Source of the DNA: Halomonas maura
GTDB lineage: Bacteria; Pseudomonadota; Gammaproteobacteria; Pseudomonadales; Halomonadaceae
Assembly (NCBI RefSeq): GCF_030409305.1
Contig: NZ_JAUFPQ010000009.1
Span: 270,643 to 334,642, forward strand
DNA: 64,000 bases
Direction of reading: 5' to 3'
The notes beneath the pieces are model-generated. The model worked only from the letters and a program-made list of their open reading frames with translations. It did no database searches and was not told the origin of the DNA. A program made the position numbers and the translations under genes. Each line of letters begins with the position of its first letter. Position 1 is the first letter of the stretch. Positions 1-9,459 of the stretch are shown piece by piece.

Positions 1-224
1 CCGTTGTCAGCCTCGTTCTCGATCGACTCGCGGGTCGGCTTCTGGTTGAAGTCGTGGTCGAAGCCGCCGCCCTGCACCATGAAACCGTCGATCACCCGGT
101 GGAAGAGGGTGTTGTCGTAGAAGCCCTCGCGGACATATTGCTCGAAGTTGGCCGCCGTCTTCGGCGCCTTCTCGTGGTTGAGCGCGATGGTGATATCGCC
201 GAAGTTGGTCTGCAAGATGATCAT
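1..224 (-). CDS. ppiB: Peptidyl-prolyl cis-trans isomerase, cyclophilin type (partial, C-terminus outside window)
   Basis: Encodes the first 74 residues of a cyclophilin that isomerises Xaa-Pro bonds during folding; no signal peptide is seen, so the cytoplasmic PpiB type is the best fit. The protein opens MIILQTNFGDITIAL and continues with the cyclophilin core FYDNTLFHRVIDGFMVQGG, holding the catalytic Arg and the FMVQGG strand. The ATG at 224 is preceded on the minus strand by an AGGAAA ribosome-binding site. It is divergent from glnS, an arrangement often seen in gammaproteobacteria. The gene runs off the left edge, so its C-terminal half cannot be judged. Confidence 0.95.
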   Translation of the reverse strand, partial: MIILQTNFGDITIALNHEKAPKTAANFEQYVREGFYDNTLFHRVIDGFMVQGGGFDHDFNQKPTRESIENEADN

Positions 225-427
225 CACGGTTTCCTTTCGTTGTCGCCAGGGCCATCGCAGTGGGAGAGGAGCCGGGGCGCCGGGAACAGGCCGTAGAGGG
301 GGCTGTTGCCAGGCAAGGCAAGAGTAGCGCCCATGGAGGGGGGCAGCAGCGCCCCTCGTAGACCTGTCGACGGGTCAGCCCCGGCCGGATCTTCACTACA
401 ACAGCCCTTGTCGTAAAGCGGGATGCC

Positions 428-458
428 TTGGCGCCGTATGGGCACGTGGCGCTATAAT
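428..458 (+). promoter_or_regulatory. Candidate promoter of glnS-cysS
   Basis: A perfect TATAAT hexamer lies at 453-458. A TTGGCG hexamer at 428-433 could be the -35 element, though the 19-base spacer is long. It is about 90 bases upstream of the glnS start, in the divergent gap between ppiB and glnS (225-548). I see no other gene or clear regulatory element in that gap. Confidence 0.5.
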
Positions 459-548
459 AGCCCTTTTGCGTCGATGCGCGAAGCCGGGGCCCGAGGCGCC
501 GGCGTCGCGGCGACAGGCCCGCGTTCAACCAGAGGTTGCCCTATCAAC

Positions 549-2228
549 ATGACCAGCGAGACCACCAGCGCGCCGAACTTCATTCGCAACCAGATTCGCG
601 AGGAGGTCGAGGCCGGCCGCCAGGGGAAGATCGTCACCCGCTTCCCGCCGGAGCCCAATGGCTTCCTGCACATCGGCCACGCCAAGTCGATCTGTCTGAA
701 TTTCGGGCTCGCCGAGCAGTTCGGTGGCGACTGTCATCTGCGCTTCGACGACACCAACCCGGCGAAGGAAGAGCAGGCCTATATCGACGCCATCAAGGAG
801 GATGTCAGCTGGCTGGGCTTCGCGTGGGCGGGGCCGGTGCGCTTCGCCTCCGACTACTTCGACCAGTTGTACGCCTGGGCGCAGCACCTGGTGCGCGAGG
901 GCAAGGCCTATGTCGACGACCTCTCGCCCGAGGAGATGCGCGAGTACCGCGGTACCCTGACCGAGCCGGGCCGGCCGAGCCCGTACCGCGAGCGTGGCGT
1001 CGAGGAGAACCTCGACCTGCTGGAGCGCATGCGCGTCGGCGAGTTCGCCGAGGGCGAGAAGGTGCTGCGGGCCAGGATCGACATGGCCGCCCCCAACATC
1101 AACCTGCGCGATCCGATCCTCTACCGTATCCGCCATGCCCATCACCACCAGACCGGGGACAAGTGGAAGATCTACCCCTCCTATGACTTCACCCATGGCC
1201 AGTCGGATGCCATCGAGGGCGTGACCCACTCCATCTGTACCCTGGAGTTCGAGGATCACCGGCCGCTCTACGAGTGGTTCCTGGACAACCTGCCGGTGCC
1301 GGCCCGCCCGCGGCAGATCGAGTTCGCCCGGCTCAACCTCAACTACACCCTGACCTCCAAGCGCAAGCTCAAGCTGCTGGTGGACGAGGGCATCGTCGAC
1401 GGCTGGGACGACCCGCGCATGCCGACCATCTCGGGAATGCGCCGCCGTGGCTACACCCCGGCCTCGATCCGCAAGTTCTGCGAGATGATCGGCGTGACCC
1501 GGGCCGACGGCGGCCTGGTGGACATCGCCATGCTGACCCACGCCCTGCGCTCCGACCTCGAGGACAATGCGCCGCGCGCCATGTGCGTGCTCAAGCCGCT
1601 CAAGGTGGTGCTGACCAACGTGGCCGAGGATCATGAGGAGGTCTACGAGGTGGCCGGCCACCCGGCCCGCGAGGACATGGGCACTCGCAGGATCCCCCTG
1701 ACCCGGGAGCTCTACATCGACCAGGACGACTTCATGGAGGAGCCGCCGAAGAAGTTCTTCCGCCTGGCCCCGGGCAAGGAGGTGCGCCTGCGCAATGCCT
1801 ACGTGATCCGCTGCGACGAGGTGGTCAAGGGCGCCGACGGCGAGGTCGAGGAGCTGCGCTGCGCGGTGGATTTCGACACCCTGGGCAAGAACCCCGAGGG
1901 TCGCAAGGTCAAGGGGGTGATCCACTGGGTCAGCGCCACCCATGGCGTGCCGGTGGAGGTGCGGCTCTACGACAACCTCTTCCAGGTCGAGCAGCCGGAC
2001 AAGGACAGGGATGCCGACTTCCTCGAGCACCTGAATCCCGAGTCGCTGGTCACCGTGCAGGGGGTCGCCGAGCCGAGCCTGGCCGGCACGCCGCCGGAGC
2101 GTCGCTTCCAGTTCGAGCGGGTGGGCTACTTCTGTACCGACCGCCATGCCTCCACGTCCGACAAGCTGGTGTTCAACCGTACCGTGGGGCTCAAGGACAC
2201 CTGGGCGAAGATCAAGAAGAAGGGCTGA
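549..2228 (+). CDS. glnS: Glutaminyl-tRNA synthetase
   Basis: Class I aminoacyl-tRNA synthetase that charges tRNA-Gln with glutamine in the cytoplasm. The 559-residue product matches the usual GlnS length. It has the HIGH signature at residues 41-44 within [15 protein letters not shown], the GlnS/GluS-type KMSKS loop as TSKRKL near residue 270, and a C-terminal beta-barrel anticodon-binding region. The frame stays open upstream to 423, but the ATG at 549 begins the conserved protein ([16 protein letters not shown]) and follows the promoter at a normal distance. The next gene, cysS, begins one base after the stop codon, so the two synthetases are almost certainly co-transcribed. Confidence 0.97.
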   Translation: MTSETTSAPNFIRNQIREEVEAGRQGKIVTRFPPEPNGFLHIGHAKSICLNFGLAEQFGGDCHLRFDDTNPAKEEQAYIDAIKEDVSWLGFAWAGPVRFASDYFDQLYAWAQHLVREGKAYVDDLSPEEMREYRGTLTEPGRPSPYRERGVEENLDLLERMRVGEFAEGEKVLRARIDMAAPNINLRDPILYRIRHAHHHQTGDKWKIYPSYDFTHGQSDAIEGVTHSICTLEFEDHRPLYEWFLDNLPVPARPRQIEFARLNLNYTLTSKRKLKLLVDEGIVDGWDDPRMPTISGMRRRGYTPASIRKFCEMIGVTRADGGLVDIAMLTHALRSDLEDNAPRAMCVLKPLKVVLTNVAEDHEEVYEVAGHPAREDMGTRRIPLTRELYIDQDDFMEEPPKKFFRLAPGKEVRLRNAYVIRCDEVVKGADGEVEELRCAVDFDTLGKNPEGRKVKGVIHWVSATHGVPVEVRLYDNLFQVEQPDKDRDADFLEHLNPESLVTVQGVAEPSLAGTPPERRFQFERVGYFCTDRHASTSDKLVFNRTVGLKDTWAKIKKKG

Positions 2229-2229
2229 C

Positions 2230-3621
2230 ATGCAGATCTACAACACGCTCACCCGGCGCAAGGAAACCTTCACGCCCATCGACTCGGGCAAGGTGCGCAT
2301 GTACGTCTGCGGCATGACCGTCTACGACTACTGCCACCTGGGCCATGCCCGGGTGATGGTGGCCTTCGACGTCATCACCCGCTACCTGCGCTCGCGCGGC
2401 TATGCCGTCACCTATGTGCGCAACATCACCGATATCGATGACAAGATCCTCAAGCGGGCCGACGAGAACGGCGAGGCCATCGAGGCGCTCACCGATCGCA
2501 TGATCGATGCCATGCATGAGGACGAGGGCCGTCTCGGCGTGCTGCGCCCTGACAGCGAGCCCCGCGCCACCCGGCATCTCGACGAGATCGTGCGCATGAT
2601 CGATACGCTGATCGACAAGGGCTACGCCTACGCCGCGGCCAACGGCGACGTCTACTATCGGGTGCGCCGGTTCGAGGGCTACGGCAAGCTCAACAACCGC
2701 GACCCCGACGAGATGCGCTCCGGCGCCCGGGTCGACGTCGACGAGCACAAGGAAGACCCGCTGGACTTCGTGCTGTGGAAGGCGGCCAAGCCCGGCGAGG
2801 CCAACTGGCCGTCGCCATGGGGCGCCGGACGCCCCGGCTGGCATATCGAGTGCTCGGCGATGTCCACCTGCTGCCTGGGCGAGACCTTCGACATCCATGG
2901 CGGCGGGCCGGACCTGACCTTCCCCCACCACGAGAACGAGATCGCCCAGAGCGAGGCCGCCACCGGCAAGCCCTACGTCAACACCTGGATGCATGCCGGC
3001 GCGGTGCGGGTGGACCAGGAGAAGATGTCCAAGTCGCTGGGCAACTTCTTCACCATCCGCGAGGTGCTGGCGCACCATGACCCGGAGGTGGTGCGCTACC
3101 TGCTGGTCGCGAGCCACTACCGCAGCCCGATCAACTACGCACCGGAGTCGCTGGCCGACGCCCGCCGGTCGCTGGAACGCTTCTACAATGCCCTGGATGG
3201 CGTGGAGGTTCAGGCAGGCGACGTCGACGAGGGCTACGACGCGCGCTTTACCGCGGCCATGGACGACGACTTCAACACCGCCGAGGCGGTGTCGGTGCTG
3301 TTCGACCTGGCCCGGGAGCTCAATCGGGCCAAGAAGGAGGCGCCGGATCAGGCGCCGGCGCTGGCCGCCGAGCTCAGCCGGCTGGGCGAGGTGCTGGGCC
3401 TGCTGCAGCAGGCCCCGGCGAGCTTCCTCAAGGGCGGAGCCGGGGAGCTGCCGCTGCCCGAGGACGAGATCGAGGCGCGCATCGCCGCCCGGGCCGAGGC
3501 CAAGAAGGCCCGCGACTTCGCCCGGGCCGATGGCATCCGGAACGAGCTGGCCGCGCTCGGCATCGTGCTCAAGGACAGCCGCGAAGGCACCTCCTGGGTC
3601 CTCGAGGCGCCGGGCGACTGA
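2230..3621 (+). CDS. cysS: Cysteinyl-tRNA synthetase
   Basis: Class I synthetase that charges tRNA-Cys; 463 residues, typical for the family. Visible are the first zinc ligand Cys27 in [10 protein letters not shown], the HIGH motif as HLGH at 36-39, the WHIECSAM zinc/cysteine pocket near 206, the [11 protein letters not shown] segment near 235 and KMSKSLGNF near 266. The ATG at 2230 overlaps nothing and sits one base after the glnS stop; an in-frame extension back to 2146 would lie within glnS and is not needed. A strong rho-independent terminator follows about 100 bases downstream, closing the glnS-cysS unit. Confidence 0.97.
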   Translation: MQIYNTLTRRKETFTPIDSGKVRMYVCGMTVYDYCHLGHARVMVAFDVITRYLRSRGYAVTYVRNITDIDDKILKRADENGEAIEALTDRMIDAMHEDEGRLGVLRPDSEPRATRHLDEIVRMIDTLIDKGYAYAAANGDVYYRVRRFEGYGKLNNRDPDEMRSGARVDVDEHKEDPLDFVLWKAAKPGEANWPSPWGAGRPGWHIECSAMSTCCLGETFDIHGGGPDLTFPHHENEIAQSEAATGKPYVNTWMHAGAVRVDQEKMSKSLGNFFTIREVLAHHDPEVVRYLLVASHYRSPINYAPESLADARRSLERFYNALDGVEVQAGDVDEGYDARFTAAMDDDFNTAEAVSVLFDLARELNRAKKEAPDQAPALAAELSRLGEVLGLLQQAPASFLKGGAGELPLPEDEIEARIAARAEAKKARDFARADGIRNELAALGIVLKDSREGTSWVLEAPGD

Positions 3622-3719
3622 GCCCATGTCGCGAAGGCGCGAGGGGGAGGGGCCGCTCGACCAGACGGTCGCCATCGAGCGCGACCGATGCGTTGGCAGG
3701 TCCCGCCGCGAAGACGAAA

Positions 3720-3743
3720 CGCCCGGCGACTGCCGGGCGTTTT
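3720..3743 (+). terminator. Rho-independent terminator after cysS
   Basis: A perfect 8-bp stem, CGCCCGGC (3720-3727) with GCCGGGCG (3732-3739), closes a GACT loop and is followed by TTTT. It is the only strong hairpin in the 199-base gap between cysS and the next gene. Confidence 0.85.
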
Positions 3744-3820
3744 GGTGTCGGCCGCGAGGCCGACGCTGAGGGCGGGAGCCGGCCGGGTTCCCGGATAGCG
3801 TTGCAGCGGCTGCCCCTGGC

Positions 3821-4072
3821 TCAGTGACGTGACGCTTCCGGGGCTCGACGGGCTTCCGGCGAAGAGGGGGGCGGCCCTTCGTCGACGACGGCCATGGCCT
3901 CGTCCAGGCTCCTGGCGACCGCATTCCAGGGTAGCGGCGATCCGGCGAGGTGGCAGTGGTAGAGTGCATCGTCGTCGATTTCGACGCGATGGATGTCATT
4001 GCCCCGATTGTCCTGCCACCAGTCGGCATGGACATGCTGCCAGCGAGGGGCGAGCGAAGTTCCGATGTTCAT
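3821..4072 (-). CDS. Hypothetical small protein, 83 residues
   Basis: I do not recognise the family. The protein starts MNIGTSLAPRWQHVHADWWQ, is acidic in the middle (HRVEIDDDALYHCHL) and ends in a Pro/Ser/Glu-rich tail. It has no signal peptide or membrane segment. The start at 4072 is chosen because GGAGGG lies about 8 bases upstream on the minus strand. The frame is open much further back, but that extension has no protein-like character and crosses DUF1853 in another frame. It converges on the cysS terminator. Probably a real cytoplasmic gene of unknown role. Confidence 0.6.
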   Translation of the reverse strand: MNIGTSLAPRWQHVHADWWQDNRGNDIHRVEIDDDALYHCHLAGSPLPWNAVARSLDEAMAVVDEGPPPSSPEARRAPEASRH

Positions 4073-4592
4073 GAGGACGTCCCTCCATTGACTACCCGCG
4101 CAGGGCGATAGCTCAGGGTGGTTTCCAGATCCGCAAGGGGGGTGCTTCCAGCCCGTGCCAGCGTGACTAGGCATCGAGCCTGCGCCTGGCGCTGGCCAGA
4201 GCCACAGGTCCCGGATCCTCGTGGGGGGCATGGCAGAGGCCGCCGACGTCCACGCCGTGATGAGGGCGGGGGCGTGTCCGGAAGAGTTGCCCGGTGTGAG
4301 TGGCGCGGCGTATCGGGCGCGCCCCGGGGAGGGGGCGTCTCTCAAAGGGTGCTGGGGCAATGGCAATACCTGGTGCATATTGCATCCCTCCGAACGGCTT
4401 GGTGGCCATGAAGAGCGACTCGCGGTCGCCGGTCCTCGGAGCGAGCGGGCCGGCCCTCCTTCGCTACCGCGCCGGCACCGCCCTCGGCCCTTGTCTTCCA
4501 GAGTAGTAGAAAAACGCTGTTTGTAAACACTGTTCTTTAACCTTGCCGCGGGCCTTTGGTCGATCGGCGGCGCGATGGGCCGCCATCGTCCT
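4073..4592. other. Long intergenic stretch, no convincing gene
   Basis: These 520 bases lie between two minus-strand genes. Short open frames occur on both strands but lack ribosome-binding sites and family features. The only notable element is an imperfectly spaced palindrome, TGTTT-GT-AAACA, at 4518-4529 inside an AT-richer patch (about 4505-4550) that could be a promoter or operator for the leftward small gene, although it is some 450 bases from that start. Confidence 0.5.
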
Positions 4593-5582
4593 TCACGGCG
4601 GGTCAGCGGATGCCTCGGGTGCCGGGGGCAGGGGCATCTGGCGGGGCCAGCCGTGATCGACCACGAAGATCCGCCACCACTCCGCCGGCGCGCCCTTCCC
4701 GGGCAGGCGCAGGACGAGATGCACCGGCGCCCCGCCGCCGGCGAAGTGCAGGCGCAGGCAGTGCTCCAGCACCGACAGCGAGGTGAGGTGTTCCGGCAGC
4801 GGCAGGGCGAGCCAATGGGGCTTGCACAGCCAGGCCCCGCGAGTGCCCGCGGGGAGCGCCTCGTGGAGCCGCGGCCAGTCCCGCCAGTACAGCCATTCCC
4901 CGCGGTGATGGTCGGGGGTGGCGGCCCGCGGCGGGGGCAGGGAGGCATGCAAGGGGTAGAAGAGTACCCCGGGCATCGCCAGGCGCTGCCTGAGCTGGGG
5001 AACCGGCCCGCCCAGCCGCTCGGCCAGCGCCTGGCGGGCCGCCGGGGAGTGGGCCAGCGGCAGCTGGTGGCGCTCCAGGTGGGCGCGCTTGATGGCCAGG
5101 CTGTCGAGGCCCCCGGGGCCGATCCAGCGGGCCTGGTCGGTGTCGTCGCCGGGCCCCTCGGGCAGGCCCAGGTAGAACTTGATGGCCACCTCCAGGTGCA
5201 CCGGGGTGGGGGCCTGTGCCTCGGCATAGACCAGGTCGAGCTCCCCCAGGGTGCGGCGCTCGCGGATCACCGGCAGGTTATGGGCCAACAGGCGGGTACC
5301 CGGTGCCGTGTCGAGCAGGAACTGCCACAGTCGTTCGTGGTAATGGCCCATGCGGCCCTTCAGGGTGTCGCCGATGAAGCGTTCGAGTGCGTCGGGCCGG
5401 GCCTCCAGGTGGGCCAGGTAGTCGCTCTGGGCGTCGTCGCCGCCCAGGCCCAGCTGGGCCGGTTCGGGGCGGCCGGGCCGGTCCAGGGCGAGCAGGTCCG
5501 GCGTCCGCAGTAGCCAGGCCAGGTCGCGTACCAGCGGGTGATGCCAGCGGTCGATGATATCGTGAAGCCCGTCAGGCGGCAT
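4593..5582 (-). CDS. DUF1853 family protein
   Basis: A 329-residue protein matching the DUF1853 family: a core with GHYHERLWQFLLD, then TLGELDLVYAE and HLEVAIKFYLG, features that resemble a nuclease-like fold but with no demonstrated function. The ATG at 5582 is preceded by AGGA with good spacing; an upstream in-frame start at 5624 would overlap the promoter region of the divergent yehZ gene and lacks support. The C-terminal part is rich in Leu, Pro and Trp. It stands alone on the minus strand, divergent from the osmolyte transporter genes. Family assignment is by recognition of the motifs above. Confidence 0.8.
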   Translation of the reverse strand: MPPDGLHDIIDRWHHPLVRDLAWLLRTPDLLALDRPGRPEPAQLGLGGDDAQSDYLAHLEARPDALERFIGDTLKGRMGHYHERLWQFLLDTAPGTRLLAHNLPVIRERRTLGELDLVYAEAQAPTPVHLEVAIKFYLGLPEGPGDDTDQARWIGPGGLDSLAIKRAHLERHQLPLAHSPAARQALAERLGGPVPQLRQRLAMPGVLFYPLHASLPPPRAATPDHHRGEWLYWRDWPRLHEALPAGTRGAWLCKPHWLALPLPEHLTSLSVLEHCLRLHFAGGGAPVHLVLRLPGKGAPAEWWRIFVVDHGWPRQMPLPPAPEASADPP

Positions 5583-5677
5583 GCGCTCTGGTTCCTGGCG
5601 TTGAGATGTTGTTCTGACAGCCAAGCTGTGCAGGCCTTACACTCAGGATACATTCGATACGGAAGTGGGTGGTAATC

Positions 5678-6592
5678 ATGAAGCCTGTACTGACGCGTCT
5701 CGCCGCCGTCGCGGCCGGCACCCTGATGACCCTTGCCGCGGCCCAGGCCCAGGAGCCGGTGGTGGTCGCCTCGAAGATCGATACCGAGGGCTCGGTGCTG
5801 GGGCAGCTGATCCTGCAGCGCCTGGAAGCCGGCGGGATCGAGGTCGAGAACCGCCTGCAGCTCGGCGGCACCAGCATCGTGCGCGGCGCGCTCACCGCCG
5901 GTGAGATCGACCTCTACCCCGAGTACACCGGCAACGGCGCCTTCTTCTTCGACATGGCCGACAGCCCGGTGTGGAAGGACGCCGAGCAGGCCTACGAGAC
6001 CGTCAGCCAGAAGGACCGGGAGCAGAACGGCCTGGTGTGGCTGACCCCGGCGGATGCCAACAACACCTGGGCGATCAGCGTGCGCGGCGAGCTGGCCCGG
6101 GAGCACGACCTGCAGAGCCTCGAGGACCTCGCCAGCTACCTCGGCGACGGGGGCGAATTCAAGCTTGCCGCCAGCGCCGAGTTCGTGGAGTCGCCCCAGG
6201 CCCTGCCGGCCTTCCAGGAGGCCTATGGCTTCGCGCTGTCCGAGCCGCAGCTGCTGGTGCTCTCCGGCGGCAACACCGCCGCCACCATGCGCGCCGCCGC
6301 CCAGCAGACCAGCGGCGTCAACGCCGCCATGACCTACGGCACCGACGGCGGCCTCAAGGCCCTGGACCTGGTGGTGATGGACGACACCCTGGGCGTGCAG
6401 CCGGTCTACCAGCCGGCCCCGGTGGTCAGGCAGGCCGTGCTCGAGGCCCATCCGGCGATCGAGACCCTGCTGGCCCCGGTCTTCGCGGCCCTGGATCGCG
6501 AGACCCTGCAGCGCCTCAACGGTGACGTCGCCGTCAACGGGCGCGATCCGGCCCGGGTCGCCGCCGACTTCCTCGCCACCCTGGACGAGTGA
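5678..6592 (+). CDS. osmF: Glycine betaine/osmolyte ABC transporter, substrate-binding protein (OsmF/YehZ type)
   Basis: Periplasmic binding protein of the OpuAC family feeding a YehYXW-type importer. The 304-residue product has a clear Sec signal peptide (MKPVLTRLAAVAAGTLMTLA, cleavage after AQA near residue 25), then the family opening VVVASKIDTEGSVLGQ, and the characteristic EIDLYPEYTGNG segment that shapes the quaternary-amine site. The ATG at 5678 is preferred over an in-frame GTG at 5669 because it starts the signal peptide directly. It overlaps the permease start by four bases, so it heads a four-gene operon in the same order as E. coli yehZYXW. In E. coli the affinity for betaine is low, so the true substrate here is open. 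Confidence 0.88.
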   Translation: MKPVLTRLAAVAAGTLMTLAAAQAQEPVVVASKIDTEGSVLGQLILQRLEAGGIEVENRLQLGGTSIVRGALTAGEIDLYPEYTGNGAFFFDMADSPVWKDAEQAYETVSQKDREQNGLVWLTPADANNTWAISVRGELAREHDLQSLEDLASYLGDGGEFKLAASAEFVESPQALPAFQEAYGFALSEPQLLVLSGGNTAATMRAAAQQTSGVNAAMTYGTDGGLKALDLVVMDDTLGVQPVYQPAPVVRQAVLEAHPAIETLLAPVFAALDRETLQRLNGDVAVNGRDPARVAADFLATLDE

Positions 6593-7767
6593 GGCCCGGG
6601 GTGCGCCGGGAACCGACACGCCCCAACCTCGTCCTCGCCAGCCTGTTGCTGGCCACCCTGGTCGCCTGGAGCGGCCTGGATGCCGTGAGCGTCGCGCCCA
6701 ATCGCATCGTGCCCGGCAGTGGAGTCGCCGCCTGGGAGGTCGCCGGTCCTGCCGGCCTGGTGGTGAGCCTGCTGCCCCTGCTGGTCGGACTCTGGCTGGC
6801 CGGTCGGCCCACGCCGGGTAGGCTGCGGCTGTCGCTGGGGCTGGTGGTGGCGATGCTGGCCGCCTTGCCCGCCTGGCTGGCGCTGGCCGCGGTTAACCGG
6901 GTCGACCCCGAGCTGCCCCAGGCCCGCATGGGCATCGGCGCCGGGGTCTGGGTCACGCTGTTCCTGCTGCTGCTGGCGGTGATCGAGCTGCGCAGCCGGC
7001 TGGTGCTGTCGCGGCCGCAGGGCTGGGCGCTGTTGCTGGTGCCGCTGGCGAGCCTGGCGACCTGCCTGGCGCTGTGGCTCGAGCCCCTGGCCCTGCGCCA
7101 GGAATACCTCGGGCGCAGCGACCAGTTCCTCGGTGCCATCGGCGAGCACCTGCTGCTGGTCGGCGTGGCGGTGACGGTGAGCCTGATGCTGGGCGTCGCG
7201 CTGGCCCTGGCCATGCGTCACTGGCCCGGCGTCCAGAGGGTCGGCTTCGGCGTGCTCAACTTTCTGCAGACGATCCCCAGCCTGGCGCTGTTCGGCCTGC
7301 TGCTGGCGCCGCTCGCCTGGCTGGCCGCCAACGTCGAGTGGCTGGCGGCCATGGGCGTCAGCGGCATCGGCTGGGCGCCGGCGCTGCTGGCGCTGGTGGG
7401 CTACAGCCTGTTGCCGATGGTGCGCAACACCTTCGTCGCCCTGGACGAGGTCGATCCCGGGGTGATCGAGGCGGCCCGCGGCATGGGCATGAGCCGTGGC
7501 CAGGTGTTCCGCCAGGTGCGCCTGCCGCTGGCGCTGCCGGTGATCCTCGAGGGCATCCGCATCACCTCGGTGCAGGCCATCGGGCTGACCGCGGTGGCCG
7601 CACTGATCGGTGCCGGTGGCCTCGGCACCTTCATCTTCCAGGGGCTGGGCCAGGCGGCGATGGACCTGGTGCTGCTGGGCGCCTTGCCGATCCTGGTGAT
7701 GGCCCTGCTCGCCGATGCCCTGCTCGGCGCCCTGACCGACCTGCTGCGCCCGGGAGGGGCCAGATGA
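6589..7767 (+). CDS. yehY: Osmolyte ABC transporter permease (YehY type)
   Basis: Inner-membrane permease, 392 residues. The N-terminal half adds several hydrophobic segments (residues 10-150) not found in minimal permeases, as in E. coli YehY. The C-terminal half is the BPD_transp_1 domain with the EAA loop, here GVIEAARGMGMSRGQVFRQV, which docks the ATPase. Translation likely starts at the GTG at 6589, overlapping the osmF stop; a second in-frame GTG at 6601 is possible. The stop codon overlaps the ATPase ATG, indicating translational coupling. Confidence 0.88.
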   Translation: MRPGVRREPTRPNLVLASLLLATLVAWSGLDAVSVAPNRIVPGSGVAAWEVAGPAGLVVSLLPLLVGLWLAGRPTPGRLRLSLGLVVAMLAALPAWLALAAVNRVDPELPQARMGIGAGVWVTLFLLLLAVIELRSRLVLSRPQGWALLLVPLASLATCLALWLEPLALRQEYLGRSDQFLGAIGEHLLLVGVAVTVSLMLGVALALAMRHWPGVQRVGFGVLNFLQTIPSLALFGLLLAPLAWLAANVEWLAAMGVSGIGWAPALLALVGYSLLPMVRNTFVALDEVDPGVIEAARGMGMSRGQVFRQVRLPLALPVILEGIRITSVQAIGLTAVAALIGAGGLGTFIFQGLGQAAMDLVLLGALPILVMALLADALLGALTDLLRPGGAR

Positions 7768-8708
7768 TCGAGCTGATCCACGTGACCAAGCGCTTCGGGG
7801 CCGAGACCGCGGTGGAGGACATCTCGTTGTCCGTGGCCCGGGGCGAGTTGTGCGTGCTGGTGGGCACCTCCGGCTGCGGCAAGTCGACGACCCTGCGCAT
7901 GATCAATCGCCTGATCGAGCACAGCGAGGGCGAGATCCATATCGATGGCCAGCAGATCCGCGCCTTCCGCGAGGAGGCCCTGCGCCGGCGCATGGGCTAC
8001 GCGATCCAGAGTACCGGCCTGTTCCCGCACTGGACGGTGGAGCGCAACATCGGCCTGGTGCCGCGGCTGCTCAAGTGGCCGGCGGGGCGGGTGCGCGAGC
8101 GGGTGGAGGAACTGCTGACCCTGCTGGGCCTCGCCGTGGACGAGTTCGCCGACAAGTACCCGAGTCAGCTCTCCGGCGGCCAGGCCCAGCGGGTCGGGGT
8201 GGCCCGGGCGCTGGCCGCGGATCCCGATATCCTGCTGATGGACGAGCCCTTCGGCGCCCTGGACCCGATCACCCGGGAAACCCTGCAGGAAGAGCTGCGG
8301 GCCCTGCAGGCCCGGCTGCACAAGACCATCGTCTTCGTCACCCACGACATGGACGAGGCCCTGCGCCTGGCCGACCGCCTGGTGGTCATGCACCAGGGGC
8401 GCATCCGCCAGCAGGGTCACGCGCTGGAACTGCTCCGCGAGCCCGCCGATGATTTCGTCGCCTCGCTGCTCGGCGGCGAGGACCGGGGCCTCAAGGAGGC
8501 GGCCCTGCTGCCGGTGAGCGAGCGGATGCTGCCGCTGGATCCCCGGCACCTGGCCCGGGAGCGGGTGGGCCAGCACGCCACCCTGCGCGAGGCGCTGTCG
8601 ATCATGCTATGGCGCCATGCCGAGCGGCTGACCGTGGTCGACGACGACGATAGGCCCATCGGCGAGCTGTCACTGCGACGGCTGGTGGGGGCTCGGGGCC
8701 ATGACTAG
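7764..8708 (+). CDS. yehX: Osmolyte ABC transporter ATP-binding protein (YehX type)
   Basis: Cytoplasmic ATPase of the importer, 314 residues. Walker A is GTSGCGKST at 34-42, the signature motif is LSGGQ near 136, Walker B is ILLMDEP near 156, and the switch His is in FVTHDMDEAL. A C-terminal extension of about 70 residues after the nucleotide-binding domain resembles a partial CBS-type regulatory segment, as in the ProV/OpuAA group, but only one copy is visible. The ATG at 7764 overlaps the permease stop (ATGA). The last bases overlap the second permease gene by 8 bases. Confidence 0.9.
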   Translation: MIELIHVTKRFGAETAVEDISLSVARGELCVLVGTSGCGKSTTLRMINRLIEHSEGEIHIDGQQIRAFREEALRRRMGYAIQSTGLFPHWTVERNIGLVPRLLKWPAGRVRERVEELLTLLGLAVDEFADKYPSQLSGGQAQRVGVARALAADPDILLMDEPFGALDPITRETLQEELRALQARLHKTIVFVTHDMDEALRLADRLVVMHQGRIRQQGHALELLREPADDFVASLLGGEDRGLKEAALLPVSERMLPLDPRHLARERVGQHATLREALSIMLWRHAERLTVVDDDDRPIGELSLRRLVGARGHD

Positions 8709-9459
8709 GGGGCTGGCGAGGCGCGGCGGTGCGAGAGCGGGGCGCCGCTGGCTGGCGCCCGCCCTCTGGCTGGCGCTGTTGCTGGGGGCCTGCCTGGGCA
8801 TGGCGCGGCTCGAGGGGCTGTTCCGCCTGGTCGAGCCCGACAGTCGAGCCGTCATCTATGCGCGCGCCGACTTCCTCGTGCTGCTCGGGCGCCACCTGCT
8901 GGTGGTCGGCGTGGCGGCGCTGCTGGCGATCCTGGTGGGCGTCGGGGCCGCGGTGGCCGTGACCCGCCGTGCCGGACGCGACTTCCTGCCGCTGGTGGCC
9001 CAGCTGGCCTCGATCGGCCAGACCTTCCCGCCGGTGGCGGTGCTGGCGCTGGCCGTGCCGGTGCTCGGCTTCGGCACCCTGCCGATCATCGTGGCGCTGG
9101 TGCTCTACGGCCTGCTGCCCATCGTGCGCAATACCCTGGCCGGGATCGAGGGCATCGACCCCGGCGTGCGCGAGGCGGCCAGGGGCATGGGCATGACCGG
9201 GGGGCAACGGCTGCGCCAGGTCGAGCTGCCCCTGGCGGCGCCGGTGATCCTCGCCGGCATTCGCACCTCGGTGACCATCAATATCGCCACCGCGGCCATC
9301 GGCGCCACGGTGGGCGCCAGCAACCTCGGCGACCCGATCATCTCGGGCATCGTCAACGGCAATACCGCCTATGTCCTCCAGGGCGCGGTGCTGATCGGCC
9401 TGCTGGCGCTCGCCGTCGACAGCCTCTTCGCATGCCTGCAACCTCGCGCCGTTCGCTGA
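8701..9459 (+). CDS. yehW: Osmolyte ABC transporter permease (YehW type)
   Basis: Second inner-membrane permease, 252 residues, with a basic N-terminus (GLARRGGARAGRRW) followed by about six membrane segments and the EAA loop GVREAARGMGMTGGQRLRQV. The C-terminal SVTINIATAAIGATVGA segment is typical of OpuBB/YehW permeases. It starts inside the end of yehX, so all four genes form one compact transcription unit. High salt or osmotic stress is the expected inducer from the family, but no regulatory site is evident upstream of osmF. Confidence 0.88.
   Translation: MTRGLARRGGARAGRRWLAPALWLALLLGACLGMARLEGLFRLVEPDSRAVIYARADFLVLLGRHLLVVGVAALLAILVGVGAAVAVTRRAGRDFLPLVAQLASIGQTFPPVAVLALAVPVLGFGTLPIIVALVLYGLLPIVRNTLAGIEGIDPGVREAARGMGMTGGQRLRQVELPLAAPVILAGIRTSVTINIATAAIGATVGASNLGDPIISGIVNGNTAYVLQGAVLIGLLALAVDSLFACLQPRAVR

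Noticed and set aside
364..390. Sequence near 364-388 resembling 29047-29071 (TGTCGACGG-TCAGCCCCG)
   Set aside because: Similarity is about 20 bases with mismatches and does not extend; too weak for a repeat call without a genome-wide count.
525..2231. 568-residue minus-strand open frame opposite glnS
   Set aside because: Antisense shadow; glnS on the plus strand is unambiguous.
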